Below are positions 45,244 through 52,749 of a DNA stretch of 64,000 nt, one piece after another. Where the stretch lies: positions 3,100,001-3,164,000 of the forward strand of contig CP040678.1 in assembly GCA_005954745.1 (NCBI GenBank), read 5' to 3'. This DNA is from Halostella pelagica. GTDB lineage: Archaea > Halobacteriota > Halobacteria > Halobacteriales > Natronoarchaeaceae. A model generated the notes under the pieces. It did not search any database. It had not been told where the DNA came from and was given only the letters and a program-made list of their open reading frames with translations. Made by a program: the position numbers and the translations under genes. Every line of letters starts with the position of its first letter. The first letter of the stretch is position 1.

Positions 45244-46016
45244 AGTTCTCCGAAGGTTTTCTCCGCCCAAGTGACGGCGTACTCGACGCCGTGACTCCTG
45301 TAGGCACTCGTATCCAGCGCTGCGAACGGCGCGGGCAGTTCCAGACCGTGTTTTATCGCCGCGCAGGCGAGTTCCGTCGCGTCGGAGAACTCCGTCTCGT
45401 TGCGGGCCACTTCCCCCGGGAGGTCGTCGAGACGGCCCTCGATCCGCGTCCCGGCGTCGTGCCAGGCCTCCCCCAGACGCGGGCGCTCGGCCGGCCAGTC
45501 CGCGAACGTTTCACGGGTGTGCAAGCCGATCCAGCCGTCGTACAGCGCCGCGGCGACCTGATACGTCGCGTTCGGGTCGAGGGGGACGACGTCGGCGAGG
45601 TCCGAGTACGAGTCGCGGAAGAACCCGAGGAAGTGCTCGGGTTCGCCGGTCCCGACCTGGACGAGCGCCTCGGCGATCAGGAAATCGACGAACGACTCGG
45701 GCGACCCCTCGACTCTCGGCTTGACCAGAACCGCTGGCGGGACGGTCTGGCGAGTCCAGGTGACGCTCCCGTCGCCCGGCATGCCGACCGTGAAATCGGT
45801 TCCCGCGTAGCGTTCGAGCAGTCGCGGCGCGTCGTCCGGTAGCCACGCCGCGGGGTGGGTCACCGGGTCTAGTTCGTCGACGAACAGCCCAAGGTCTTCG
45901 GCCTGTTCCGGGCGAATCGTTTCGAAATCGGTGGCGCAGTCGAGCACGACGGCGTCGGACGCATGCGTCTCCCGGATCGCTTCGAGGTCCGACGGGAGGT
46001 CGCGGGTCCCGAACAT
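45240..46016 (-). CDS. Uncharacterised haloarchaeal protein (possibly DUF7089)
   Basis: A 258-residue soluble, acidic protein without a family I can name firmly; its start (MFGTRDLPSDLEAIRETH) and the segment VLDCATDFETIRPEQAEDLGL resemble a haloarchaea-only family. It is rich in aromatic and acidic residues, with no membrane segment and no nucleotide-binding motif. Its ATG overlaps the stop of a 29-residue membrane micro-protein gene (TGATG), so the two are coupled. Confidence 0.7.
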   Translation of the reverse strand: MFGTRDLPSDLEAIRETHASDAVVLDCATDFETIRPEQAEDLGLFVDELDPVTHPAAWLPDDAPRLLERYAGTDFTVGMPGDGSVTWTRQTVPPAVLVKPRVEGSPESFVDFLIAEALVQVGTGEPEHFLGFFRDSYSDLADVVPLDPNATYQVAAALYDGWIGLHTRETFADWPAERPRLGEAWHDAGTRIEGRLDDLPGEVARNETEFSDATELACAAIKHGLELPAPFAALDTSAYRSHGVEYAVTWAEKTFGEL

Positions 46017-46105
46017 CAGGCGAGCAAGGACTGGATGACGAGAACGACCGCCAGCAGTCCGGAGACGCCGATGGTACCGACAACGACTTTCGTGGCTTCG
46101 CTCAT
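46016..46105 (-). CDS. 29-residue membrane micro-protein
   Basis: A tiny frame reads MSEATKVVVGTIGVSGLLAV, then VLVIQSLLA and TGA. It is one hydrophobic helix after a short polar start. A minus-strand TATA-like TTTTATGC lies about 25 bp upstream (near 46125-46132), as for a leaderless gene, and its stop overlaps the next ATG as TGATG. These two signals make it a credible gene despite its length. It may anchor or assist the downstream 258-residue protein, or only serve translation coupling. Confidence 0.68.
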   Translation of the reverse strand: MSEATKVVVGTIGVSGLLAVVLVIQSLLA

Positions 46106-46270
46106 ACTCGACGGGAATGCCCGCGAGCGCATAAAACCACCTCAATCCGGTCGAGTTTGGAGTTGCATCAGTGTTCAGAGCAGGGCCTTATTGGGGGTGT
46201 TGTACCTGTATCCCGGATATTCACCCACCCCGTACCGGCGAACTCCCGAACTGAATGACAACAGTCCCTA

Positions 46271-47746
46271 TCAGTCCGCACCCGTCGCGCCGATATCCGA
46301 TTCGCGGGCGACGCGCCGCCAGGCACCGGACCAGAATCGGAGGGTGTTGACCGCAGCGCGGACGTACATGTCCGCCAGGATAGCGGCGTAGACGGCGACG
46401 AGACCGAGATCGAGCCCGGGGTCGAACGTGACCCCGGCGACAGACACCGCAGCGACGCCCGCGGGAAGCGCCAGCGTCGCGATAGGGAGTTTGAACAGGT
46501 AGGTTCCGGCGACGGTGCCGTACAGCGGCCAGCGCGTGTCACCCGCGCCCCGCAGTCCACCTCGCATCGTCCGAGAGACGCTGAACGCGGCGACGCCGAC
46601 ACCGAACATCCGAATAAAATCGACAGTCAGGTTCACGTGTTCGGTGCCGAAGGCGACCGCGATGGGGCGAGCGAGCGCGACGATGACGCCGGCGATGATC
46701 AACTGTGTCGCCAGCGCTATCCGGAGCGTTTGCCAGCCGTACTGGTCCGCCTCCGCCTCGTCTCCCGCGCCGAGGCTCTGGCCCACGAGAGTGCTAGACG
46801 CCGTCGCGTACCCCCAGGCGGGCATCAGCGCGAGCAGCATCACCCTTCGGCCGATGGCGTAGGCGGCGAGGACGGGCGTTCCGAGCGCTCCGAGGATGAA
46901 CAGGAACGGGAACCGGCCGAACGTCCGAGAGAGTCGGGTTCCGGCCAGCGGAAGCCCGACACGGACGAGTTCGCGGAGTATCTCGCCGTCCCACTGCCGC
47001 CCGCCGAGTCGCAAGCGGACCGAGAAGCGGCCGGACAGAAGCAACGCGAAAAAGACCAGCGCCGCGACCGTGTTCGCAACGGCGGTCCCCCACGCCGCGC
47101 CCGCGACGCCCCACTCGGGGAACGGACCGAGGCCGAAGATGAGAACGGCGTTCAACCCGATGTTCGTCGGCAGGGTGACCAGGCGAACGTACATCGGCGT
47201 CCGAGTGTCGCCCGCACCGGCGAGGGCGCGAGCGGCGATGAGACTCCAGAACCGGAAGAAGACCGAAAGCATGACGATCTGCAGGTAGACGGCACCGAGT
47301 TCGATCGTCCGGGGGTCGTCGTTCAGGAGAGCGATGAGCGGTTCGGCGTACACCCAGGTAACTACCGTCAGCGGAAGCGAAACCGCAAGCGCTAGCCACA
47401 GCGACTGCTTGATCGCGAGGTCCGCACGCGCGTCGTCGCCCGCCCCTTTGAACCGCGAGACGATGCTTATCGTGGCGCTGGTCAGTGCGAGCGAGAGTCC
47501 GAACGGGACGAAGTAGTACTGAAACCCTAGTTCCAGCGCCGCGACCCCCATGTCGCCGACGGCGAGACTCACCATGAAGAAATCCGCCGTCCGAAGGAGC
47601 GTTCGCATCGCTCCGGTGATCATCACGGGGACTGCGAGGTCGAACGCCTCCGACCCCTTCTTCCGGTCGACGAGGCCGATTCGGGCCAGTGCCGCCGGAA
47701 ACAGAAAGAGGGCACTCCGGACTCGGCTCTTTGCGTCGTCCAGCAT
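46271..47746 (-). CDS. Second MATE-family efflux transporter
   Basis: A 491-residue MOP-superfamily transporter with about 12 membrane segments. It shares the DPRTIELGAVYLQIV-type motif and overall plan with the MATE protein at 28.5 kb (DDPRTIELGADYLRV), so the two are paralogues. Internal signatures include MYVRLVTLPTNIGLNAVLIFG and MRGGLRGAGDTRWPLYGT. Upstream lies an inverted repeat TGCCAA-N15-TTGGCA (47782-47808) that might be an operator. The codon at 47746 starts the frame (MLDDAKSRVRS). Confidence 0.88.
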   Translation of the reverse strand: MLDDAKSRVRSALFLFPAALARIGLVDRKKGSEAFDLAVPVMITGAMRTLLRTADFFMVSLAVGDMGVAALELGFQYYFVPFGLSLALTSATISIVSRFKGAGDDARADLAIKQSLWLALAVSLPLTVVTWVYAEPLIALLNDDPRTIELGAVYLQIVMLSVFFRFWSLIAARALAGAGDTRTPMYVRLVTLPTNIGLNAVLIFGLGPFPEWGVAGAAWGTAVANTVAALVFFALLLSGRFSVRLRLGGRQWDGEILRELVRVGLPLAGTRLSRTFGRFPFLFILGALGTPVLAAYAIGRRVMLLALMPAWGYATASSTLVGQSLGAGDEAEADQYGWQTLRIALATQLIIAGVIVALARPIAVAFGTEHVNLTVDFIRMFGVGVAAFSVSRTMRGGLRGAGDTRWPLYGTVAGTYLFKLPIATLALPAGVAAVSVAGVTFDPGLDLGLVAVYAAILADMYVRAAVNTLRFWSGAWRRVARESDIGATGAD

Positions 47747-47870
47747 TCGAACCGAAATACGCCCTCGTCGGAGTTACTTCTTGCCAACTGCTCCCTCGGC
47801 AATTGGCATTGTTTCACATAGAACAGAAAACACCCATACAGCCACTCGCGGCTATAGAATCGCGGTATTT

Positions 47871-47895
47871 GGAGATGAAACAGAGGGGTGGTGAG
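47871..47895 (+). other. ORB-like origin recognition box, left outlier
   Basis: The core AGATGAAACAGAGGGGTG matches the site next to orc1 (AGATGAAACGAAGGGGTG) at 16 of 18 positions. It lies 1 bp after the oapC stop, about 2 kb left of the main origin. Confidence 0.6.
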
Positions 47896-47896
47896 A

Positions 47897-48655
47897 TCAC
47901 TCCGCGTCGGACCGCCAGGTTTCGGGCACTTCGATGACGTACCGACCGTCTTCCTTTAGGGAGATGATGTACTCGTCGCGGTCGTACAGTTCCATCAGGT
48001 TGAGTTCGTAGTGACCGGGGCTGACGATTTTGATGCTCTCGAACTGATTGTTGAGTTCCTCGCGGAGTTCGGAGAGGTCCGGCTGATCGCCGTCCGGCAC
48101 TTCCGCGACCTGCGCGTCCTCGCCAGCTGCAGGGGAGTCATCCGCCGAGTCCGGCGGATCGTCCGGAAGCTCGTCGCGCGTCACGACATCGGTTCGCGCG
48201 TTCGACTGGGCGGAATCCTCCTGAGACGGCGTCGAACGAGGGTTCGCTGAACGACGCTCTGCATCGTTCCGACCGTCGCCTCTCCCGCCGTCTGACCCCG
48301 ACGTAGCGGACGCGTCCGCGCTCGCTTCCGACGAGTCGGTTCCGACCCACTCCTGCACCGTTTCGCGTGCGCGACCGACTCGACCGGTCGCACCAGAGTC
48401 CCGGTCGTCACTCGCCTCGGTTGTGTCCCCCGTCGCTGCGGATCCAGCCTTCGCGGTCGTGGCCCCGCTACTCCGGCCGGTATCATCCGCATCGGTCTGG
48501 GTTCGCTCGTCGGCGTCACCGGTAGCCTCACCCGCAGGCCGCGAACCGCCGGGGTCGAACTGGAACTTGTTTCCGCCGCAGTCCGGACAGCCGGACAGCA
48601 TCTCCTTGGAGCCGTCGGCGAACGTCCGGCCGCAGTTCGTACACTGGTGGGGCAT
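47897..48655 (-). CDS. oapC: Origin-associated zinc-ribbon protein OapC/ArvC
   Basis: A 252-residue protein with an N-terminal zinc ribbon (C5-x2-C8 and C23-x2-C26 in MPHQCTNCGRTF...SGCPDCGGNKF), a long disordered Asp/Thr/Ser/Gly-rich linker (about 35-175), and a C-terminal folded part (LREELNNQFESIKIVSPGHY...). It is the third gene of the conserved oapA-oapB-oapC block beside the haloarchaeal origin. Its ATG overlaps the oapB stop (TAATG). Function in replication is suspected only from location. Confidence 0.85.
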   Translation of the reverse strand: MPHQCTNCGRTFADGSKEMLSGCPDCGGNKFQFDPGGSRPAGEATGDADERTQTDADDTGRSSGATTAKAGSAATGDTTEASDDRDSGATGRVGRARETVQEWVGTDSSEASADASATSGSDGGRGDGRNDAERRSANPRSTPSQEDSAQSNARTDVVTRDELPDDPPDSADDSPAAGEDAQVAEVPDGDQPDLSELREELNNQFESIKIVSPGHYELNLMELYDRDEYIISLKEDGRYVIEVPETWRSDAE

Positions 48656-49041
48656 TATCGGCGAGAGACGAGCGCGCTGATGAGCGTCTCGTCCTTGTGG
48701 AGCGTCTCGATCTGATTCGCCGGGCCGATGACGGTCAGTTTGTTCGCTGACTCCTTGCCCATCAGTCGGTCGAGGAAGCTCGAATCGTTCGTCTTCGCGC
48801 GCGGGTACGTCTCTATTTCGATCCCGTTGAACCCGTCCGGACTGATCTCGGTCATCGTCACCTCGATCAGTCGACTTTCCTCGTCGGGAGAGAGTCCTTC
48901 CTCCAGAATGACGATGTTACCCTCGTGAACGCCATCCAGGATCATCCGGATCTTCTCCATGCTCGTCATGCCGGACATCCGCTCGCCGCTGATGAGGTCT
49001 ATCTGAACGCCGTCGTCGTCCGGGTCTTTTGTTTCTGGCAT
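48655..49041 (-). CDS. oapB: Origin-associated protein OapB/ArvB (DUF2073)
   Basis: A 128-residue soluble protein of family DUF2073 (GVQIDLISGERMSGMTSMEK...LSPDEESRLIEVTMTEIS). No catalytic motif is visible. The frame extends upstream, but the ATG at 49041 lies 4 bp after the oapA stop codon and gives the family start MPETKDPDDDG. Cotranscribed with oapA and oapC. Role unknown. Confidence 0.87.
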   Translation of the reverse strand: MPETKDPDDDGVQIDLISGERMSGMTSMEKIRMILDGVHEGNIVILEEGLSPDEESRLIEVTMTEISPDGFNGIEIETYPRAKTNDSSFLDRLMGKESANKLTVIGPANQIETLHKDETLISALVSRR

Positions 49042-49045
49042 AGTG

Positions 49046-49687
49046 TTACCCGAAGTACTCCGCGATCTTGTCGTAGACCTCGTCCATGTTGTCGCCCTCC
49101 AGCGCCGAGAGGGGAACCGTCTCGTGCTGGGGGAACGCGTTGCGGATGCGTTGCTGAGTCGAGTCGTCCAGGTCGATCTTGTTCGCGAAGATGAGCACCG
49201 GCAGGTCACGGCTCTCGATGATGCCGATGAGCATCGTGTTCACCTGCGTGAACGGGTCCTCCGTCGAATCGAGGACGTAGATGACGCCGTCTACGTCCTC
49301 GCGGAGCCAGTGCATCGCCTCCGCGACGCCTTCGGTGGCCTCGCGGGACCGCCGAACGGCGTCCTCTTTCTCCATGTCGAACTCGGTGAACTCCTCGTAG
49401 TCGACTTTCGTCGTCACGCCCGGCGTGTCGACGATGTCGATAGTCACCGATTTCCCGTTGCGCTTGATTTCGACGTCTTCCTTCCGTCGCGCGCGTCGTG
49501 TTTCGTGTGGAATGTGGCTTTCCGGGCCGACTGCGTCGCCCGTCCAGTCCCGCGCGATGCGGTTGGCGAGGGTAGTCTTCCCGGCGTTCGGCGGTCCGTA
49601 AATTCCGATACGTTTCTGTTCGTCGTCCGCAAACAGACGATCTCTCGCCCGTGAGATGCTTGCTTTGAGTCCGTTTATCAGTCCCAT
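49046..49687 (-). CDS. oapA: Origin-associated Era-like GTPase OapA/ArvA
   Basis: A 213-residue small GTPase: G1 GPPNAGKT (K37), G3 DTPG (87-90), G4 NKID (FANKIDLDD). It has Era/TrmE-like strand order without the KH domain of Era. It begins MGLINGLKASISRARDRLF, an amphipathic helix that could touch membrane. The ATG at 49687 is preferred to 49720; a TATA-like GGCTTAAGTG at about 49737-49746 predicts a short leader. It is divergent from orc1 across the origin. Confidence 0.88.
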   Translation of the reverse strand: MGLINGLKASISRARDRLFADDEQKRIGIYGPPNAGKTTLANRIARDWTGDAVGPESHIPHETRRARRKEDVEIKRNGKSVTIDIVDTPGVTTKVDYEEFTEFDMEKEDAVRRSREATEGVAEAMHWLREDVDGVIYVLDSTEDPFTQVNTMLIGIIESRDLPVLIFANKIDLDDSTQQRIRNAFPQHETVPLSALEGDNMDEVYDKIAEYFG

Positions 49688-49931
49688 CCTGACCTCACGC
49701 ACCCGTAGGTGCTTGTCCACCTAGCAACACCGGACTCACTTAAGCCTATGTCAGACATGTATCCGCTTGGATAGGGGTGTTTTTCGTGTCCAATCGCCAC
49801 GCAGTCATGCGGTTCTAGTACAATATCTCGGCTAATTGTCAACGGTTCATCTGATCGTTCTGTCACGTATCGGTCCTATCAGTCGGACAACGCGGCGGGA
49901 GGGTCGCGGCGGTAGGGAGAACTGTGGTTCG

Positions 49932-49960
49932 ACTTCCACCTGAAACGGAGGGGTGGAGAG
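49932..49960 (+). other. Origin recognition box (ORB) 1
   Basis: TTCCACCTGAAACGGAGGGG followed by TGGAGAG. It contains the ORB core TCCA...GAAACG.AGGGGTGG of haloarchaeal origins. Confidence 0.8.
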
Positions 49961-50072
49961 TGAGACTGAATCAGAATCCCCGTCGCTGTCAGGTGGTTTT
50001 ACCGGTTATTAACTAGGGCACCGGTCAGACGTGAGGTAGTCTATAGAGTGAGAGGGGATGTCAATGCCCCGG

Positions 50073-50098
50073 TTGGACCCGAAACGGTAGGGGGTACC
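50073..50098 (+). other. Origin recognition box (ORB) 2
   Basis: GGACCCGAAACGGTAGGGGG on the plus strand, with a one-base change in the AGGGGG part. It faces ORB 3, two bases away, as an inverted pair. Confidence 0.7.
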
Positions 50099-50100
50099 TC

Positions 50101-50128
50101 CCCCACCCCTTCGTTTCGGGTGGAACGG
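50101..50128 (-). other. Origin recognition box (ORB) 3
   Basis: The minus strand reads TCCACCCGAAACGAAGGGGT, the closest match to the consensus in this orientation. It forms an inverted pair with ORB 2. Confidence 0.8.
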
Positions 50129-50159
50129 AGAAAGGCCGGGGTGGGGGGGGAGAATCCCC

Positions 50160-50275
50160 TGTCTAGTAGCGCTGTTTTTATTACACTACAACAATAACAG
50201 TATCCGTAATGGGTAAATAGCGTTTTATTGACGGTGTTATGGATGAAAGGATCCATCACAAACCGTTACCAATTC
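50160..50275. other. AT-rich putative DNA unwinding element
   Basis: The stretch has long A/T runs (CTGTTTTTATTACACTAC, AATAACAGTATCCGTAATGG, AATAGCGTTTTATTG) in a GC-rich genome and sits between ORB 3 and ORB 4, the arrangement expected for origin melting. An inverted repeat ATGGAT/ATCCAT lies at its end. Confidence 0.6.
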
Positions 50276-50353
50276 GGTCGGCGGTCCGGCCCGCCACGGG
50301 GAACAACCGAATCGACTCCGGTTGAGTGACTCCCCGGGGATGGTCTGTTAGTT

Positions 50354-50384
50354 AGTTCCACTTGAAACGAAGGGGTGGGGGGTG
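50354..50384 (+). other. Origin recognition box (ORB) 4
   Basis: TTCCACTTGAAACGAAGGGG followed by TGGGG, a complete plus-strand consensus match. Confidence 0.82.
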
Positions 50385-50746
50385 TGATTCGGGCGTCTCG
50401 ATCTCCGTTCTCTTGCCCGGTTTTATCGTCCCGAAACTAGTATCCTGAAAGTCGGGTGTCGGTAACGGTTCGTTTCGATCGTAGGCCGACGTTTCCCGTC
50501 GACGGTACGGATACTTCAGTTCGGCTAAACGTCATCCGGCCACTGCTGGATTACCTTCTCGTGATCGTCGCTACAGCCAAATACGGCGCTTCTTCTTCTT
50601 CCTTCCACTCAGACAGGTCTATTGGCCGTCACTCGTTTGGCTCACTGAAAACCCGAAAACGTGCTTTATAAGCTCTCTACCGGCATGATCGAGTCACCTG
50701 TTTCGGGTTCGTCAACGAGAGGGAAGATTTTAAGACCCTGGTCTAC

Positions 50747-50771
50747 CTTCCCTTCGTTTGCATCAACTGGA
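50747..50771 (-). other. Weak ORB-like element
   Basis: The minus strand reads TCCAGTTGATGCAAACGAAG followed by GG, which keeps TCCA...AAACGAAGGG but has extra bases and lacks the final GTG. Confidence 0.35.
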
Positions 50772-50847
50772 CGGACCGTGGGTACATTTGGACGGTGGAT
50801 CCGGCATCTGAGGCTATCACGTCGGATTCGTTCTCTCTCCGCGGGGC

Positions 50848-50876
50848 GGTCTCCAGATGAAACGAAGGGGTGACTG
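50848..50876 (+). other. Origin recognition box (ORB) 5, next to orc1
   Basis: CTCCAGATGAAACGAAGGGG followed by TGACTG, ending 10 bp before the orc1 ATG. Binding here could also control orc1 transcription. Confidence 0.8.
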
Positions 50877-50886
50877 AACTACACAG

Positions 50887-52380
50887 ATGTCCAACGAGGA
50901 ACCGGGACCGAGCGATTCGGCGAGCGTCGATATAGACTCGTCGCAGGACTTCGACGTCGACCTAGACGATGTCGTTCTAGAGGACGAGGAGGAGGAGAAC
51001 CAGGGGCTGTTCGACGACCTCCTCTCCGGGGAACCGATATTCGAGAACAAGGAGGTGTTGCGGCCGTCGTACACGCCGCACGAACTCCCGCACCGGAAAG
51101 AGCAGATAAACAAGATGGCGACGATCCTCGTCGCCGCACTCCGTGGTGAGACGCCGTCGAACATCCTCATCTACGGGAAGACCGGAACCGGAAAGACCGC
51201 CAGCGCCAAGTTCGTCAGTCAGGAACTCGAAAGTACCTCGCAGAAATACCGGGTGCCGTGCGATGTCGAGTACATCAACTGCGAAGTGACGGACACGCAG
51301 TACCGCGTACTCGCGCAGTTGGCGAACAAGTTCATCGAGGAGAACGAGCGACTCATCGACGAGTGGCTCGCGGACCTTCGCGAACTCCGCGAGTCGGCGC
51401 TCGAAGACACGTCCGCCTTCGACGACGCCGACTTCGATTCGATAGACGCCGTCGACGACCGCATCGCGGAACTAGAGGCGGACAAGGCGGAGTTCGAGAC
51501 GGTCCCGATGACCGGCTGGCCAACCGACCGCGTGTACAGCGTCTTCTTCGACGCGGTCGACTACCACGAGCGCGTAGTGGTCATCATGCTCGACGAGATC
51601 GACAAGCTCGTCGAGAAGTCCGGCGACGATACCCTCTACAACCTCTCGCGGATGAACTCGGAGCTCGCGAACTCGCGGGTATCGATCATGGGGATCTCGA
51701 ACGACCTGAAGTTCACTGACTTCCTCGACCCGCGCGTCAAGTCCAGCCTCGGCGAGGAGGAAATAGTTTTCCCGCCGTACGACGCGAACCAGCTACGGGA
51801 CATTCTCCAGCACCGCTCCGACGTCGCGTTCAAGGCAGACGCGTTGACTGACGACGTGATCCCGCTCTGTGCCGCGTTCGCCGCGCAGGAACACGGCGAC
51901 GCTCGTCGCGCCCTTGACCTGCTTCGCACCGCGGGCGAACTCGCCGAACGCGACCAGTCGGAACTCGTCGACGAGGACCACGTCCGGCAGGCTCAGGACA
52001 AGATCGAACTCGACAGAGTGGTCGAAGTAGTACGGACACTCCCGACGCAGTCGAAGATCGTCCTCTTCTCTATCATCCTTCTCGAAAAGAACGGCGTCCA
52101 CAACGTCAACACCGGCGAGGTGTACAACATCTACAAGCGCCTCTGCGAGGAGATAGACGCGGACGTCCTCACTCAACGTCGCGTAACGGACCTCATCAGC
52201 GAACTGGATATGCTGGGCATCGTCAACGCGGTAGTCGTCAGCAAGGGTCGCTACGGCCGTACCAAGGAGATCAGCCTCTCGGTCCCTATCGAAGAGACGG
52301 AAGCCGTCCTCCTATCGGACTCCCGACTAGGAGATATCGAAGATGTTCAGCCGTTCGTGCAGGCTCGGTTCGACAACTGA
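50887..52380 (+). CDS. orc1: Orc1/Cdc6 replication initiator
   Basis: A 497-residue AAA+ initiator that binds the ORB boxes and recruits the MCM helicase. An acidic disordered N-terminus (1-45) precedes LFDDLLSGEPIFENKEVLRP. Walker A is GKTGTGKT (97-104); Walker B is VVVIMLDEIDKL (D236-E237); the winged-helix domain is C-terminal (TQSKIVLFSIILLEKNGVHN). About 50 residues (155-205) form an acidic helical insertion between Walker A and B, long compared with Sulfolobus Orc1 proteins. The ATG is 10 bp after ORB 5. It sits in the conserved oapA-ori-orc1 arrangement. Confidence 0.96.
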   Translation: MSNEEPGPSDSASVDIDSSQDFDVDLDDVVLEDEEEENQGLFDDLLSGEPIFENKEVLRPSYTPHELPHRKEQINKMATILVAALRGETPSNILIYGKTGTGKTASAKFVSQELESTSQKYRVPCDVEYINCEVTDTQYRVLAQLANKFIEENERLIDEWLADLRELRESALEDTSAFDDADFDSIDAVDDRIAELEADKAEFETVPMTGWPTDRVYSVFFDAVDYHERVVVIMLDEIDKLVEKSGDDTLYNLSRMNSELANSRVSIMGISNDLKFTDFLDPRVKSSLGEEEIVFPPYDANQLRDILQHRSDVAFKADALTDDVIPLCAAFAAQEHGDARRALDLLRTAGELAERDQSELVDEDHVRQAQDKIELDRVVEVVRTLPTQSKIVLFSIILLEKNGVHNVNTGEVYNIYKRLCEEIDADVLTQRRVTDLISELDMLGIVNAVVVSKGRYGRTKEISLSVPIEETEAVLLSDSRLGDIEDVQPFVQARFDN

Positions 52381-52680
52381 AAAGCCCTTGTGCGCCACTG
52401 GCGCGGCACACTACGCCCATTTTATGCGTTCCAACGAGCGCCGACGGCGCTCGTTCCAGGCCGCCAGTCTGCGCGAGCACCGAGAGAGCAACGATCTCCC
52501 GAGCCGTCACTCGCTCCGCTCGCGAAGACGCCGGCGGTTGCCGGCGCACGCTCGGAGTACCTGCCTTTCCCCGTCCGCTCGGGGCGCTCACGTTCGTTCG
52601 CGCGCCCGAGCGCGGCCGGCCCGACAGCACCGTTTTGTGTCCGGAACTTCCCTCCAGGCGATGTTTCTGTGGAACATTCG
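52381..52680 (+). repeat. Mosaic structured repeat, copy 1 (after orc1)
   Basis: It begins right after the orc1 stop. Module A (52381-52420) is a hairpin TGTGC-GCCACTGGC-GCG-GCACA then CGCCCATTTT. Module B (52431-52477) contains the perfect inverted repeat AACGAGCGCC-GAC-GGCGCTCGTT (52433-52455). Module C (52501-52530) is GAGCCGTCACTCGCTC.. and module D (52543-52580) is CGCTCGGAGTACCTGCC... Order A-B-C-D. Related copies follow polD1 and lysC. No gene is seen in 52381-52749. Confidence 0.8.
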
Positions 52681-52688
52681 CATATCTG

Positions 52689-52715
52689 AACCCCCTCGTT
52701 TCTAGTGGAGATTCG
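52689..52715 (-). other. ORB-like origin recognition box, right outlier
   Basis: The minus strand reads CTCCACTAGAAACGAGGGGG then TT, near-consensus. It lies beyond orc1, pointing back toward it, so with the box at 47871 it brackets the oapCBA-ori-orc1 block. Confidence 0.7.
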
Positions 52716-52749
52716 ACAGAGAAGCCCCATACGGCGTCCGAACGGGAGG

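Larger units (their letters stand above)
49688..50886. other. Chromosomal replication origin region (oriC)
   Basis: A 1.2-kb stretch without a credible gene between oapA and orc1. It carries five strong ORB-like boxes (four plus, one minus) and one weak box, separated by an AT-rich stretch at 50160-50275 that is a good candidate for duplex unwinding. Two strong TATA-like sites (GCTTTATAAGC at 50663-50673, GATTTTAAG at 50726-50734) may drive orc1 or an origin transcript. Inverted repeats include CAACCG/CGGTTG near 50310-50325. The surrounding gene order and the orc1 neighbour fit the main haloarchaeal origin. Confidence 0.9.

Noticed and set aside
50041-50259. 72-codon minus-strand frame in the origin
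   Set aside because: It crosses the ORB pair and the AT-rich unwinding stretch and has no credible protein features.
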